A stretch of DNA of 64,000 nt from Agapetus fuscipes (Eukaryota > Arthropoda > Insecta > Trichoptera > Glossosomatidae): the NCBI GenBank assembly GCA_951799405.1, contig OX637342.1, positions 6,572,001-6,636,000 of the forward strand. The letters run 5' to 3'. Made by a program: the position numbers and the translations under genes. The notes beneath the pieces were generated by a model. The model was not told where the DNA came from. It saw only the letters and a program-made list of their open reading frames with translations, and did not search any database. Positions within the stretch are counted from its first letter, which is position 1, and the number at the start of each line of letters is the position of its first letter. Positions 44,414-55,392 of the stretch are shown here, in pieces.

Positions 44414-44566
44414 GTTGCAGGGTTTATGTTCACTTTAGGTTTTCATTTTATTTTGTAAGTACACATGCAGCATTTGCAAGCGCAAAAACTTACACGCGTC
44501 TGCTTGTGGGCATGCATTTAATATGAATTTTAAATTTATATATCTTTGCAACTAAGACTATAGTTC
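44414..44566 (+). repeat. SINE-A copy, right arm of an inverted pair
   Basis: It starts inside the element at ttgcagggtttatgttcac and ends at atctttgcaactaagacta. It lies head to head with 44271-44412. The arms can pair over about 110 bp at roughly 80 percent identity, judged by eye. Confidence 0.8.
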
Positions 44567-44830
44567 AATTCTATAGTTGGAAGTGATTTCTATTTCTCAC
44601 GGTATAAAAAAACTTACATTTTAGCAAGTTTTGCGAACTCCGTTGTTTTGTATGCACCTCACCTTCTTCCTCGTCTCCAATGCAGCCTCATTACCATTAT
44701 CAGAGAATCTCTACTTCATTCCTATAACGGTTCAATCTCTAACGATATTGTTCTCTGCCTGAGATTAGGTAAACACCAATTATTTCGAGTTCCATCGTTA
44801 ACAGTCTGTTTTCCCTACAACTAGACACGA
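44567..44830. other. No recognised feature
   Basis: Spacer; nothing recognised. Confidence 0.45.
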
Positions 44831-45097
44831 CTGCTGCGAACGTTCAATCTGAGCAAACACATAAATTTCATTCATTCTCAAGTCTCCAGTGAATGTTCAA
44901 TTTGCAGAAAGGGAGAATTTGAATATTATTGGAAGTTTGAATGATTATGAACGTTCAAATAAAACAAAAAATCCAAGCTATTTATTATATTGTACGTTCA
45001 GATTTAACACAACCAAAATTTCAATCCCTTCATATAATTTGAATGACCTGTAAACGGAAGGATAAAGCTTTTGTAAATACTCAACCATCGCATAAGT

Positions 45098-45223
45098 GAG
45101 AGCCGTAATCACAAACAAAATGTACGAAACATGCAACACCGCCTCCGGTGAGCATTTTAGTTTTCGTATTTTTTTTAAGCCATGATTGAGTATTTATGCA
45201 GTGATTTATACTCAGAGTACTAA
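45098..45223. mobile_element. MITE-E copy 11 (diverged)
   Basis: It contains caaaatgtacgaaacatgc, accgcctccggtgagc, tttagttttcgtattttttt and gatttatactcagagtac. Confidence 0.55.
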
Positions 45224-45387
45224 AATGCTTAAATTGAATGATTACGATTTAACAAATTATTTTTCCTTTGCAATGTACGATTGTGAACGTTCACTCTGCG
45301 CGTATACGTTAATTTCATTTTCTTTGTAAGATTGAACGATATTTAATGTTCAAAATGCAACAGAGTGTCTGCATTGTAGAAATCATT

Positions 45388-45406
45388 TTTTTTTTTTTTT
45401 TTTTTT
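45388..45406. repeat. Poly(T) run
   Basis: An unbroken run of about 19 T, possibly the poly(A) end of a minus-strand insertion. No element is recognisable next to it. Confidence 0.6.
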
Positions 45407-45725
45407 AAATATAAATTTGTGAAGAGGAATGCAATTCACCAACCTTTTTTTGCCTGGCCAGTTGTCTTCATGCGAAAGCAGAAGCTTCTGTGCATGCAAC
45501 GAAATCTGAACCAGGGTCAATGTTGTGGTCAAATTGGCCAGCCGTGGCTCGAACCAACGTTATCTGAACCAAATACGCTAGCTGAACAAGCGTCTTGACC
45601 GCCGTGGCCATAGTACCGACTATATCTTTACGAGCTTAAATTACATAAATGTAACATACACTTTCGTGAACGTTCAAATTGAACAAAACCATAAATTCGA
45701 TTATTTTCCAAGTCGCGAACGATCG

Positions 45726-45954
45726 TGTAGAACCGTCGAAAGCTTATCTTTTATCGAGTAATTATTCCCTCCTTTGGTGGCGAATTAAAAACCGCCTTGA
45801 TATCGAGAATAAAACTCCTGCAAGGCGTCGAAAGGTTCATATACCTAGTACCATACATTTTTAATAATTTTCGAATCGGCAAAATATATTTTTTTCTTTC
45901 GAAATTGCAATTTTCTTATCGTATTAATCGCGGCGACTTTCGCCTGTCGGGGTA
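45726..45954. other. No recognised feature
   Basis: Spacer; nothing recognised. Confidence 0.4.
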
Positions 45955-46035
45955 CGAAATGAAATATGCCTTGGTGCAAAGGCCACAGCGTCTCACCTAC
46001 CTGCACGAGGTACTGGGTTCGAGTCCCTCACAGTT
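45955..46035 (+). repeat. tRNA-like sequence (SINE head or tRNA pseudogene)
   Basis: A good pol III B box (tgggttcgagtccctcac) follows an A-box-like tggtgcaaaggcc after about 45 bases. No full cloverleaf can be folded by eye, so it is not called a tRNA gene. Confidence 0.4.
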
Positions 46036-47573
46036 GCAACAATCTCGATTCCCTGGTCGGTTCTTTGCGTGCTTGGCGAAAAAAATATATCAGATTCTGG
46101 GCGTTTCTGCAAATTATTGTTGCGTTATGTAGGAACTCTTGTCCTTATAATATAAATGTTACGCTGTGAGAATCATGTTTTACTTATTTTTTTTAAGAAC
46201 GAGCAGGTATTTTGCTGTGTAGATTGCGTTTCAGTGGAATTCAGAGAGAATGCTTATCTCAGCGCTGTCATCGCATTACTAAAGTTGAGGTTTGTAAGGT
46301 TAAAAGTAAAATGTCAAAATTTGAAGGAATTTCAGTAAAAGAACTACATTTTTACGGAGTAGGTACGCTGATTTCTAAAAACTAACCCTTTTCCTTTTTA
46401 AAACATTCAAAAAAGTACATTTTTTACAATAATATTAATGTTTTTAATAAAATACACTTTATGAAGCCTATCCAGTCATAAAATAAAATATTATTTGTAA
46501 TAAAATGTTCAAGCTTTAAAGTTTTTTTTCGAGTAAACAATACAGAGGCTTGGTCATCTTTTGTTCAAAGATGTCCTTAAACTTGAGTGTACTTTAAAAT
46601 CTTTCTTTATTGTAAGGCCAATAACTTAATCCTTTTCCTTTCCTAATCCTAAATAATATCTACTTAAGTATTCTGTTTTTTTTTCTTTTGTAATATTAAG
46701 TAGTTACTTATAAGCACCTGTCCTTTTGGACCACTCGGTTCGATTGTTTTTAGTTTAGAATGCCTTTATTGTTGAACATAAATCCATAACAATGCCAAAA
46801 TGACACATTATGTTTTATGTTGCAATACTATAATGGAGCAAATACCTTTCATTATTTTCAAACGCAGCAAAAAGGTTACGTTCAATGGTGCAAATTAAAA
46901 CATACAAATTTAGAAATTCGCTCTTAAAATAACAATACATCGATGTAAAAGAATACCTTTCCGTGCACTTTAATTTTTAATAATAATATGTAGAGGTGTT
47001 AAATAAAATGCATTTAGTCACGTGACGGTAAAATGTGCCAAATATGGTAGTTACCATTAAATTGCCATTAGCGCAAAATTTGACAACATAAAAATACTAT
47101 TATTTTGTGTGTCGAAATATAAAATTTGCTTATGTTTTCGTTCTGTGTTCTCATTTGAGTTGTTTTTATTCAGTAATCACTAACAATACTGAGTAATATA
47201 GGAATATTTCTCTTCTACAATATTATTTTAAGACATAAAATAGCACCTTGCCAAATGCCATCGATATTAATAATGCCAGAAATACGAGCTATGAATCAAT
47301 TGAGTGGGAACAATTGAAAATCCAAAAACCAATTGACTGAATATTAAGTTTTATAAAATTCCCAAAAAAATCATACTGTCGAGAGTAAAACGAAAAATGC
47401 GAGCAACACGTTGCTCTAAAAAGTAAGAAGTAAAAATCAAAAAGCTGCACAAAATCTGCGTGTAATGAAAACGAGTAGTATTTAGAATTCATACGCATCC
47501 CGTGTAGGCATTTGTGACATGTCGCGTACCTAATTTCAAGGGCTGCATTGCATCGCAGAGATTCCCAGTATAA
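46036..47573. other. No recognised gene
   Basis: AT-rich. A 102-codon minus-strand frame at 47289-47597 has no motif. Confidence 0.5.
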
Positions 47574-47716
47574 CACTTTACGTTTAAACTCAAGCATTGA
47601 GTTTAACCAAAAAATATATAGAAACTAAAACGGTCAGTTGAGGCACTGTTTTAGTTTCTATACCTATTTTGGTAGACGCTGTGAAGGAGTTTGAAAGTGA
47701 AGTTTTAATACTTATA
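47574..47716. mobile_element. MITE-E copy 12 (clear hairpin)
   Basis: The left arm accaaaaaatatatagaaac and the right arm gtttctatacctattttggt are near-perfect inverted copies around a cggtcagttgaggcac centre. The outer arms are acgtttaaactcaagcat and gaaagtgaagttttaatac. Confidence 0.75.
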
Positions 47717-47726
47717 TAGGTATAGT

Positions 47727-47871
47727 TCCCCGAGTACAAAACATAGCGTGAATCGAAAATGTATTGAAGATACGACAGTACTCCTAGAGAGTGATTTGTT
47801 TTTCATACATTTTTTAGATTTACGCAATTAAGGTGAGTTTACGCAACGTTTTATACTGGGAGTACAGGTAT
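47727..47871. mobile_element. MITE-E copy 13, beside copy 12
   Basis: It runs from ttccccgagtacaaaacata through cgacagtactcctagagag and ttcatacattttttagattt to cgttttatactgggagtac. Confidence 0.65.
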
Positions 47872-48987
47872 AAGTAAGACGAGAGGTTGAGATCCAAGAC
47901 TCATCAAGGATTCATTGCTCGTCTAAGCGGACATGTAAGTAGTATTATGTATTTGTAAAAAGATGAAAACTTGTGCGGACGTACGAGGCGCCTACGTAGA
48001 TCTGCCATTTTTAAACTGTTGAGACAATTTTGTATTTATAGAGGAATTTTCTCTTGAACTTAAGTGTAAAGAAAAATTATAAAAATATGATAAGTATAAG
48101 GGAATAGTTTATAAAAAAAATCAGTGTCAAAACTTATAATTCAACATTCTTAAGAGATTTTAAATTGGTTTTGCTTTTGAATAACTGTTTTTTTTGGGAT
48201 ATTTTTTTTTCTTCTGACGCCGTTTAGTGGCTCCAGCCACCTCAAGGGCGCCCATGCTTCACTTGCTTTTTGGAAAACATGAACGTCTTCAATTCCTTTA
48301 AGACAATCATATTGTTGTGATAATTATTTTTAAAGGGATATATTTTTAAATTATTCGAATTTCGCTCTTTATAGGAGCAGGCTTCAAATATTGTGTCTGA
48401 CATAACTTCAGAAGTATATTTTCAACTTATAAAATCATTGAAATTGCAAGATACGTATATATATTTTTGTTTCTACTCACTCATTGAAATAATTTCGGAT
48501 CTCATTGGAAACAAAGCACTTGGGTAGGTTAAATAGTAGATAAGTTTAGAAATTAATTTTATTCGAATAATTCATTTAAGAAATTTTTTTTTTGGGAAAA
48601 TACTTTGGGCACCACTGTCGGAGACATTTGAGAAGCATCACGTTCCTTCACGCAACTGTCATGAGACATCATCACTCCATCTCTTTTCCGCCCAAGCAAA
48701 TGAAAAAGGGTTAAAACAGGACACGAAATTATATCACGCACGTCTCACAGATAAAACGTCTCATACGCGAGACGTGATGCAGTTCTCTAGAAAAAAAAAC
48801 TTTCGCAACATCAAAGGTCAACATTTTTATAGACTAAGCAATTATTTGTATGCTTAGCTGAAAATACCAATGTTTTGTTTAGTTTTTGAAAATAAAAAAA
48901 TTAGAAAAGCTCAGCTTTCATTTAAAAAAATAGAAAATTTTAACAGCTCGCCTACAAACTTGTCACTGTATTTTGGTTTACAAAGCC
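47872..48987. other. No recognised gene
   Basis: AT-rich. Nothing is recognised over about 1.1 kb. Confidence 0.5.
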
Positions 48988-49118
48988 ATTGATGAGAAAG
49001 GAACTTTAATAGAGAGACAATAGTGTTTCTGACTTATAGATCTTGAGATTGAGATTGATGAGAAAGGAACTATAATAGAGAGACAATAGTGTCTCTGACT
49101 TATATATATATAAGTCAG
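48988..49118. repeat. 66-bp tandem duplication plus short palindrome
   Basis: attgatgagaaaggaactt starts at 48988 and again (aacta variant) at 49054. The copies share the segment through gtgtttctgacttata. The second copy runs into ctgacttatatatatataag, which folds on itself. Confidence 0.8.
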
Positions 49119-50828
49119 AATCGTTCGTAAAATTCGTATTTTATTTCTTTGTACAATGTCTAATAATCATATGTATACAATTTTAAATTATCTGGCTTTC
49201 CAACTTGCCAGGCTTCCTCATATCACAAGCCTTTAGAAGATATCCGAGTCTTTGAAGTAAAAATAATTGGTCGTTGTCAGATGGGCAACAGACGAACCAC
49301 GAACACTAGCTGCTTCGAGATCCATATCCATGGGGCTGCTAGCATTTCCCTTCACCACATTTCCATTCTTCTTTTACAGCATCTCAAATGAACCCAGCTC
49401 AGTTCGAAAACAAAATATAGTAAATTCAATCATAGTTAGATGCTCGTACCTTATTGGATGATATTCTACCTCTAGGTAAGAGAAATATGAGGCAAAATGT
49501 AACAATAGCAATTGGCAAATGATCATTAAAATAATGATGAACTAACGGTCAACGTAATTATTGTCATCAAAGAACCATCCTTGGTTCAACAGGCGTTCAT
49601 CGTGACTCCACGCAAGACGAACCCCTCAAGGTCATGAAAGAAAAAGAAGAATAAATCAACAATGATTAATGATGAACCACGTTGACAAATTGCTGTTTAC
49701 CATAATCTTCGACTTTCGCAAACATAATTTTTGCATACGATTATCGGCCGTAATTTTCCATTCTTTATGTATAAAAGTAAGAGCTGAGCTTTTTTGCTCG
49801 TTTCGAAGAGAAAGGGTGCCTCTCTTTAAAATGTAATCGAAATTTGCTACGGGATCCGCTTTCGATTTCGTATATATATTTTGTTTGACCACGATTCTGA
49901 TAGCATGAAATAATGCATAAAATGATTGATGATGCTTATTTTTAACATTAAATTTTGATAGAAAAATCGTGGTCAATAAATTTAAAATTGCAAAGAAGAT
50001 CAGTTCCATTTCACGTCTTTCTCCTTGCAAATAATTCATCATATTGGCAAAACTGGATCAAATCACACATGTAAAAAAAAAGTGAAAACGGCCATTCGTG
50101 ACCCTCTTTTAATTGCACATCAGTTTTGAAATTTGTTTGGGTAGGTAGCTACTCCTTTAGTTGCAACAAGGGCAACTCGTAGATTGACTCTTATTTACCC
50201 CATTACAATCTTCATCAAAACTATGACAACTACTTAATTGTTTTCACAACTCATTGTTTTGTCAAACTGTTCGTTTATGGAATGCTTTAATGTTATTTGT
50301 TTTTCCATCCCAATTTAATCTTTCTTTCTTACAGCAATATCAATCCCCTTTCTGTGTCTCACAACAAAGGCAACACAACACCATGTCCCAAAGCCCACTT
50401 ATAAGGAATCAGGACATCAAATGCCCTCACAAATACCAAAACTTCTACGGCACTTCAACAAGTATCGCATATTTCCGAATAATTTTAAATCTTTAGTGTC
50501 CTCCGCATAAGGATTCTGCAAAAAATACTTGTTGGTTAATTATGCCGTTGGACGTAAATATATCACCTCTTTCTCGACAAAAGGCCTAGATTCAAATCTG
50601 GAGTTGATTGAGACTGTGTTTCTGAAAACTTGTTTAAATTTCCGGTATTAAATCAATATAAAACATACTTACAGCATTCTTTGATCAATTTGACGGAATA
50701 TCGTGATGAGATTTTCCTGTTATATGAAAATAATGATTTGACCCGAGCGTTCCTTCATTTCCGTTGTATCATTATAAAACACACGTATATTAGTTATAGA
50801 AGGTATAACAGATGTTGGCGAATCAGTG
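49119..50828. other. No recognised gene
   Basis: Frames at 49656-50042 (128 codons, minus) and 50254-50496 (80 codons) have no domain I know. A weak B-box-like word (agattcaaatctgg) lies at 50589. Confidence 0.5.
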
Positions 50829-50970
50829 CCCCAAGTATAAAACTTAACACTTAAACTCAACCACTGCGTTTAACTAAACACATAAGGAGACTTAAACAGT
50901 GCCTTACATGAGCGTTATGGTTTCCGTACATTTTTTGGTGAAGCGCTGTGTAGTTTTATACTTGGGGTAC
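50829..50970. mobile_element. MITE-E copy 14 (best-preserved ends)
   Basis: The left end ccccaagtataaaactt (50829) is inverted at the right end, where a shorter tagttttatacttgggg precedes tac. The interior arms cactgcgtttaactaaac and ttttttggtgaagcgctgtg also pair. This copy defines the family's terminal sequence. Confidence 0.8.
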
Positions 50971-51317
50971 AGGGATAAACGTTTGCCGGGCATAGCTTCG
51001 GAAGATCAAAGTAGTTCCACATTGCCTACTTAATGGGGATCAAATTAGACACAAGGAAGAATGTTCCTGGTTCCGTCTGACCGAAAAAACGTGTGTGATT
51101 TTGGCATATAAGTAACTATGTATATCTCTCAAAATTAAATAGAACCTCCGTGTGATTCGGCAGTGTTTTAATAGGGCATTTTATATTGGACAAGCTATAG
51201 ACAAGATTTCAATAAAATCGTGAATGCAGTCAATTTTTTTCTGCTCGATCTTTCTGAATCACGCAATCTTTTTACCTCTCCTCCTATCCCACCACAGCTG
51301 AAAAGTTAATGTGCTTT
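50971..51317. other. No recognised feature
   Basis: AT-rich spacer. Confidence 0.45.
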
Positions 51318-51396
51318 TTGCCCCTCTGGGAATTACGCCAATAGCTTTCTGATTATGAGTCCGTAGAATTAACCACTAGACTACAGACCGGTCAAA
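51318..51396 (-). repeat. SINE-B tRNA-like head only
   Basis: On the minus strand it reads gaccggtctgtagtctagtg, then a degenerate anticodon arm and a damaged B box (ggcgtaattcccagagg). The body is missing. Confidence 0.6.
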
Positions 51397-51492
51397 ATTA
51401 AAAAAAAAATTACAATATTTGTTTCAAATATTTTTTCTCTCTCTTTAACAAGAGATTTAATGGAGCACTCGTTTCCATTAAAAAAACTCTTA

Positions 51493-51647
51493 TGGTGGTA
51501 TTCACCATTGCCATGTGAATGCTTTTAAGTTTTGCAGAGGAAAAATTTCTAGTAAGTATCGAAATAGTAGTAATCTATTTCGATACTTACTAGGAATTTT
51601 TCCTTAGCAAAACTTAAGCGTTCAGATGGAAATGGTGAATACCGCCA
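51493..51647. mobile_element. 155-bp foldback MITE with TTA target duplication
   Basis: The whole element is one inverted repeat. The left half starts tggtggtattcaccattgcc, and the right half ends atggtgaataccgcca. The arms of about 75 bp meet at a 7-base loop (tagtaat) and the innermost 19 bp are perfect (ctagtaagtatcgaaatag). tta lies on both flanks (51490-51492 and 51648-51650). This matches PIF/Harbinger-type MITEs, and the TGGTATTCAC end is close to that of MITE-D. No coding capacity. Confidence 0.85.
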
Positions 51648-51650
51648 TTA

Positions 51651-52472
51651 GTCATATACAAGAAAGAAAAATATAACATCAAATTAGTGCACAATTTTAC
51701 TTCAATAAAAAAAAAACAATTTAAAAACTGTGTCTCAAGTCGTAAAACTAAGTAGGCGCATTCTTGCCTTTGTAGAAGAAAACCCACAAGAGATTAATTT
51801 TTCACGATTTATATCCACTTACTGCTCGAGTCATTTCTTTGAAAAAAAAAAACGCATTTTCATAAATTCTTGAGACGGTTCTCAGGTCCTTTGTCCGGCG
51901 CGCGGTATTTTGGCAAGCAGCCTTCTGCGGTAGATAACATTTTGTCAAAGATTAACCAAAGTCGGGTGACACTCATGCCTTGATTTACCACGAGGAGTTT
52001 TGAAATTTAGTGGATTTGTCTGCAGTTTTATTATGAACCTCATATTTCAAAGTGTTAGGTGGCCGTAAATCATAACGCGAGAGTTGTGTTTTATTTGCGA
52101 TTTAAATGAGCTGGAAAATCGCATAAAATACTCTTTGAGATGCTTGTTTTCTTGATTTATTGTAAATATGTGTAATCGTACGTCATGTTTTTCGATAATA
52201 TTTTTGTAATTTGTTTTAATCTTTATTTTAAAGATATAAATATTTTTTTCTTGTAATGTCGCACTTAGTACACATGCTAGGGATGGCATTGGCAAAATAT
52301 TCTTCATCCAATTATGACACATAAACCTTAAAATTCATCAACAGGGTGGGACTTGAGTTTTTATCAATGTGTCTCTGTCGTTATCCAGTAGAACATTTTG
52401 ATTTATCAATCTTAAATTAAGATTCTAAATCAGAAATGAAAAGCATTCACTCCTTCATCTTATCATACAGGG
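51651..52472. other. No recognised gene
   Basis: AT-rich. A loose SINE-A-like word (gatggcattggcaaaat) lies at 52281, too short to call. Confidence 0.5.
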
Positions 52473-52650
52473 ATGAATTGAGGGAAGACGAGCTCCAAGT
52501 TGAAGAAAAACTTCTTGGTTCTGAGAAGAAGAATCTTAGATAGTGGTTTGGCAGAAGCACAAGATCCCTCTTTCACACCTCAGCATCGAAGGTTCAGATC
52601 GCTATGATGAGCGTCAATCTTCATTGAAGAAGTACAGAAGAAGACGAAAG
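52473..52650 (+). pseudogene. RTE-type LINE 3' stub, 'GRST' family copy 2
   Basis: It aligns with 54669-54840 at the nucleotide level (tgagggaagacgagctccaa, gtggtttggcagaagcacaa, gatccctctttca) and encodes the WFGRSTRSLF motif after a broken start. It ends with agaagaagacgaaag. It is heavily mutated. Confidence 0.65.
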
Positions 52651-53039
52651 TATGATAATCTTATATATATATAGACTATAAATAACAGATCATGACTCAC
52701 TCTTTTTTGTATTTAACCAAAAGATTCACTTTCACGCTTTAAAATATTTGAATTTCAAATTGTGTGCATCACAGGAATTCAAATTCTTCACAGAACACTG
52801 CAACATACACAAAGTATCATCTTTATAAGAGCCTTTACAAACATAATGAATTTTGTCCGGTTTTTCTTTGGTTTTTTTTCTACCCGGTGCCGGATCAAAA
52901 GTCTAGTAGTGTATTGGGATGTATGAAAGCTTTCACACAGTTTGTCTGAAGATCTTGTACGGAACCGTAGATATACCGGACAAAATGAAAAGGGCGTAAC
53001 ATTCAGTATCTAAAATAATCAAAGAAGTACAGCACGTGT
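52651..53039. other. No recognised feature
   Basis: AT-rich spacer. Confidence 0.5.
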
Positions 53040-53173
53040 GAAAAATTACGTTTAAACTTAGCGATTGCCTTTACCAAAAGTGAAAGCTCACCAGTGGCGC
53101 TGTTAGAGTTTTCATATATTGTTTTGGTAAGCCACTACGACTGAATTCAAACGTAAAGTTGTATACTTAGGTA
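53040..53173. mobile_element. MITE-E copy 15
   Basis: It runs from aattacgtttaaacttagcg through accagtggcgctgttagag and gtttt-rich sequence to aaacgtaaagttgtatactt and aggtacag. Confidence 0.65.
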
Positions 53174-53535
53174 CAGTTCAAATACCAACAAAATAAAATA
53201 AAACAACGTTAGTTTGCCTTCGGAAGGACCCTTGTGTGGGTACAAAGGGCCTTTTTGGGTCCTAGATAAATGCACTCAGCCGTGCTACCGGCCCACACAA
53301 TTGAAAGCATACAATGATATTCAGAGTCACTTAATAATCAAATATTCCTTCACTTAATTGGGGTTTGCTCTATAATTCATTGAGAGAAAAAAGTAAATGC
53401 GATGTTGATCCAGTTACTAAGTTTTTTTCATCTATGAATTAAATTTACGACGGTATTTAGAAACGGTGCTATGAGAATTTAGAATAATATGCGAGTCGTA
53501 GAGAATCATAGATGGCAATGTATTTATTTTTCGAG
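53174..53535. other. No recognised feature
   Basis: Spacer; nothing recognised. Confidence 0.45.
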
Positions 53536-53608
53536 GAAGAAATGGAGGCAGCTCTGCAGAGGCTCTGGCCACCCCTAGCGGAATGGCGATAGAGTTACAG
53601 TTATAGTA
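53536..53608 (+). mobile_element. Very short 3' copy of the 17142-type RTE element
   Basis: Bases from aaatggaggcagctctgcag through aggctctggccacccctagc and ggaatggcga to gagttacagttatag are almost identical to 19209-19275. Only about 70 bp were inserted. The match is closer than that of the copy at 41190, so it is recent. Confidence 0.85.
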
Positions 53609-54464
53609 CAGCTACACATAAATATATGGGTTACATACAATATAATGAAAACGCAGAAAGTATTATATTCTACTTTTTGTAAAAAAATAAAGATTACCGA
53701 TTTTTACTCTTTACAACTCTTGTGTGAATTGTAGCAGTACTTTTAAGCATTTAATCTATAGATCATCCACGGATAACACTTTTTATGGAAAATTCTTTTG
53801 GTTCCACAGTTTACCAACAAGTTTAACACCGTAAAAAGTACTGAAAAATTAAAAACCAATAACATAACAGATGTATGAAACTTGGATGAGTAGAGTTTAC
53901 TTTAAAAAAATGACTTTGAATAACACAGTTCTGGATTTCAAGAGCTACACTTTTATTAATAGATGAGGGCTTATTATTGTTATTTATTGTACGGATGCAC
54001 ATTTGATATGCCTGTACCATTTGTCGTGTATTTATGTTCAATTTAATACGGTAGATTAACAGATATCCCCGAATTTTATAATTCTTTCCTAACAGCATTT
54101 TCATCCATAGAAGTAAATTGATGTCCAAATGGACAAACAAAATACCCTTATCATACCTACAAACTAGAAACTCAATTTAAGAGAATATGTTTCATGAAAT
54201 TGATTGATTACTCAATACTTTATTTTAAATTAAAATAATATTTATTTATAAAAGCATACAAAATGCAGTGAATCATAAAAAGTGAAACAGTTTTTAATGA
54301 AATCGTGTAAAGCGATTCATAGTTTACTTACACAGTTATAAATCTCCTGGATAGATCGAATCAGAAATATCGAGGTCCTTTCCCGTCAAAAGGAAAACAA
54401 ATGCTGTTTTTTCAGCCACATAAAGGAAAATTAGAAATAATGAATACATTTCATCATTCAAGTC
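53609..54464. other. No recognised gene
   Basis: AT-rich. A 105-codon minus-strand frame at 53823-54140 has no motif. Confidence 0.5.
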
Positions 54465-54667
54465 ACCTCAATGTCACCCCTGTTTCAGAGAAGGAAGGCA
54501 AGAGTTGCAGGGTGTATGTCCATTTGAGATTTAGTTTTTATGTTGTAGGTTCACATGAGGCATGTGCAAGCGCGAACTTGTACGTGTCTGGTTGTGGGAA
54601 TGCATGTAATGTGAGTCTCTAATGTAACATATCTTTGCAACTTAGAATAGATCAGATTGGATTAGAT
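54465..54667 (+). repeat. SINE-A copy (5' truncated, young)
   Basis: It starts at caatgtcacccctgtttcag and ends in agaatagatcagattggatt, a mutated TTAGA tail. The body is nearly identical to 27707-27969. The tail touches the RTE stub that follows. Confidence 0.85.
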
Positions 54668-54668
54668 T

Positions 54669-54840
54669 CCAGGAATAGTTGAGGGACGACGGGCTCCAGG
54701 TCGAAGGAGATCATCTTGGTTGAAGAACATGAGACAGTGGTTTGGCAGAAGCACAATATCACTCTTTAACGCAGCAGTACCTACTAAGGTGTGAACTCTA
54801 TTATGATCGACAATCTTCACAGGAAAATGGAGAAGCTATT
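54669..54840 (+). pseudogene. RTE-type LINE 3' stub, 'GRST' family copy 3
   Basis: One frame reads GIVEGRRAPGRRRSSWLKNM, then RQWFGRSTISLFNAAVPTKV, a stop, and a broken end. This is the clearest of the three copies. The basic, Trp-containing end is typical of RTE-like ORF C-termini. The 3' extension is mutated. Confidence 0.7.
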
Positions 54841-55071
54841 ACACAGGTGTTATATACGTAACTACCTACAAAAATGAACCGTATTTATTCTGAATACCTT
54901 CAATTTTTTGGGTTCATTTAATAAAAAATCACTATAAAAAACAGCTTCCTTATAATCAATCGTGTTTAGATTCTCTTCATTTATCATTTACAAGTCTTTT
55001 TTATTAAGAAAACTCAGTCATAATATTTATTCATCTACATATGTATGTTATGACACGAAATAGGATTCAAG

Positions 55072-55215
55072 GAATGGTGAAGACCTATCGATATATACAT
55101 CCATAGTCGTAAATACATACACCATGTGGATCTCTCAAGTGAGAACCCGTCGATATAATTATTATAGACCCAAGATATGGACCATGTGGGTCTTGCATGT
55201 GAAGACCCATCGTCT
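55072..55215. repeat. Imperfect tandem repeat, about 50-60-bp unit
   Basis: gaagacctatcgatata, gagaacccgtcgatataa and gaagacccatcg recur. The last two are each preceded by accatgtggatctctcaagt or accatgtgggtcttgcatgt. Confidence 0.6.
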
Positions 55216-55303
55216 GGCAGGTATAAGATCCTCTCTCATCAACCCAGTTCGGCGGTACAAGCAAAGGAGATCCCTACTTCGAACTTTACATTGAATCATA
55301 GCG

Positions 55304-55392
55304 CCTATGAAAAATATACAAAAACTAGCACAGCGCCTCTAATGATCGTTTTTGTTTTAGTTCATTTTTGGTTGAGTTCAAACGTAAAGTAT
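55304..55392. mobile_element. MITE-E copy 16 (right part)
   Basis: It contains cacagcgcctctaatgatcg, gttttagttcatttttggtt and gagttcaaacgtaaagt. Confidence 0.6.

Larger units (their letters stand above)
44831..45725. repeat. Local family of GAACGTTC-centred repeats
   Basis: Words of the form gtgaacgttcaatctgagc plus cacataaatttcattc recur at about 44838-44880, 45288-45330 and 45668-45715. Further gaacgttca/tgttcaa words occur at 44890-44960, 45000, 45300 and 45345. GAACGTTC is itself palindromic. I cannot name the element. Confidence 0.5.

Noticed and set aside
45955..46035. Functional tRNA gene
   Set aside because: The B box is good but no complete cloverleaf or acceptor pairing is visible. 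The same holds for 56875, 61925 and the SINE heads.
49656..50042. 128-codon minus-strand frame as a host gene
   Set aside because: No motif or homologue I recognise, no visible splice context, and lengths like this arise by chance in 64 kb.
52268..52300. Additional SINE-A fragment
   Set aside because: Only about 20 bases match (gatggcattggcaaa), too few to separate from chance.
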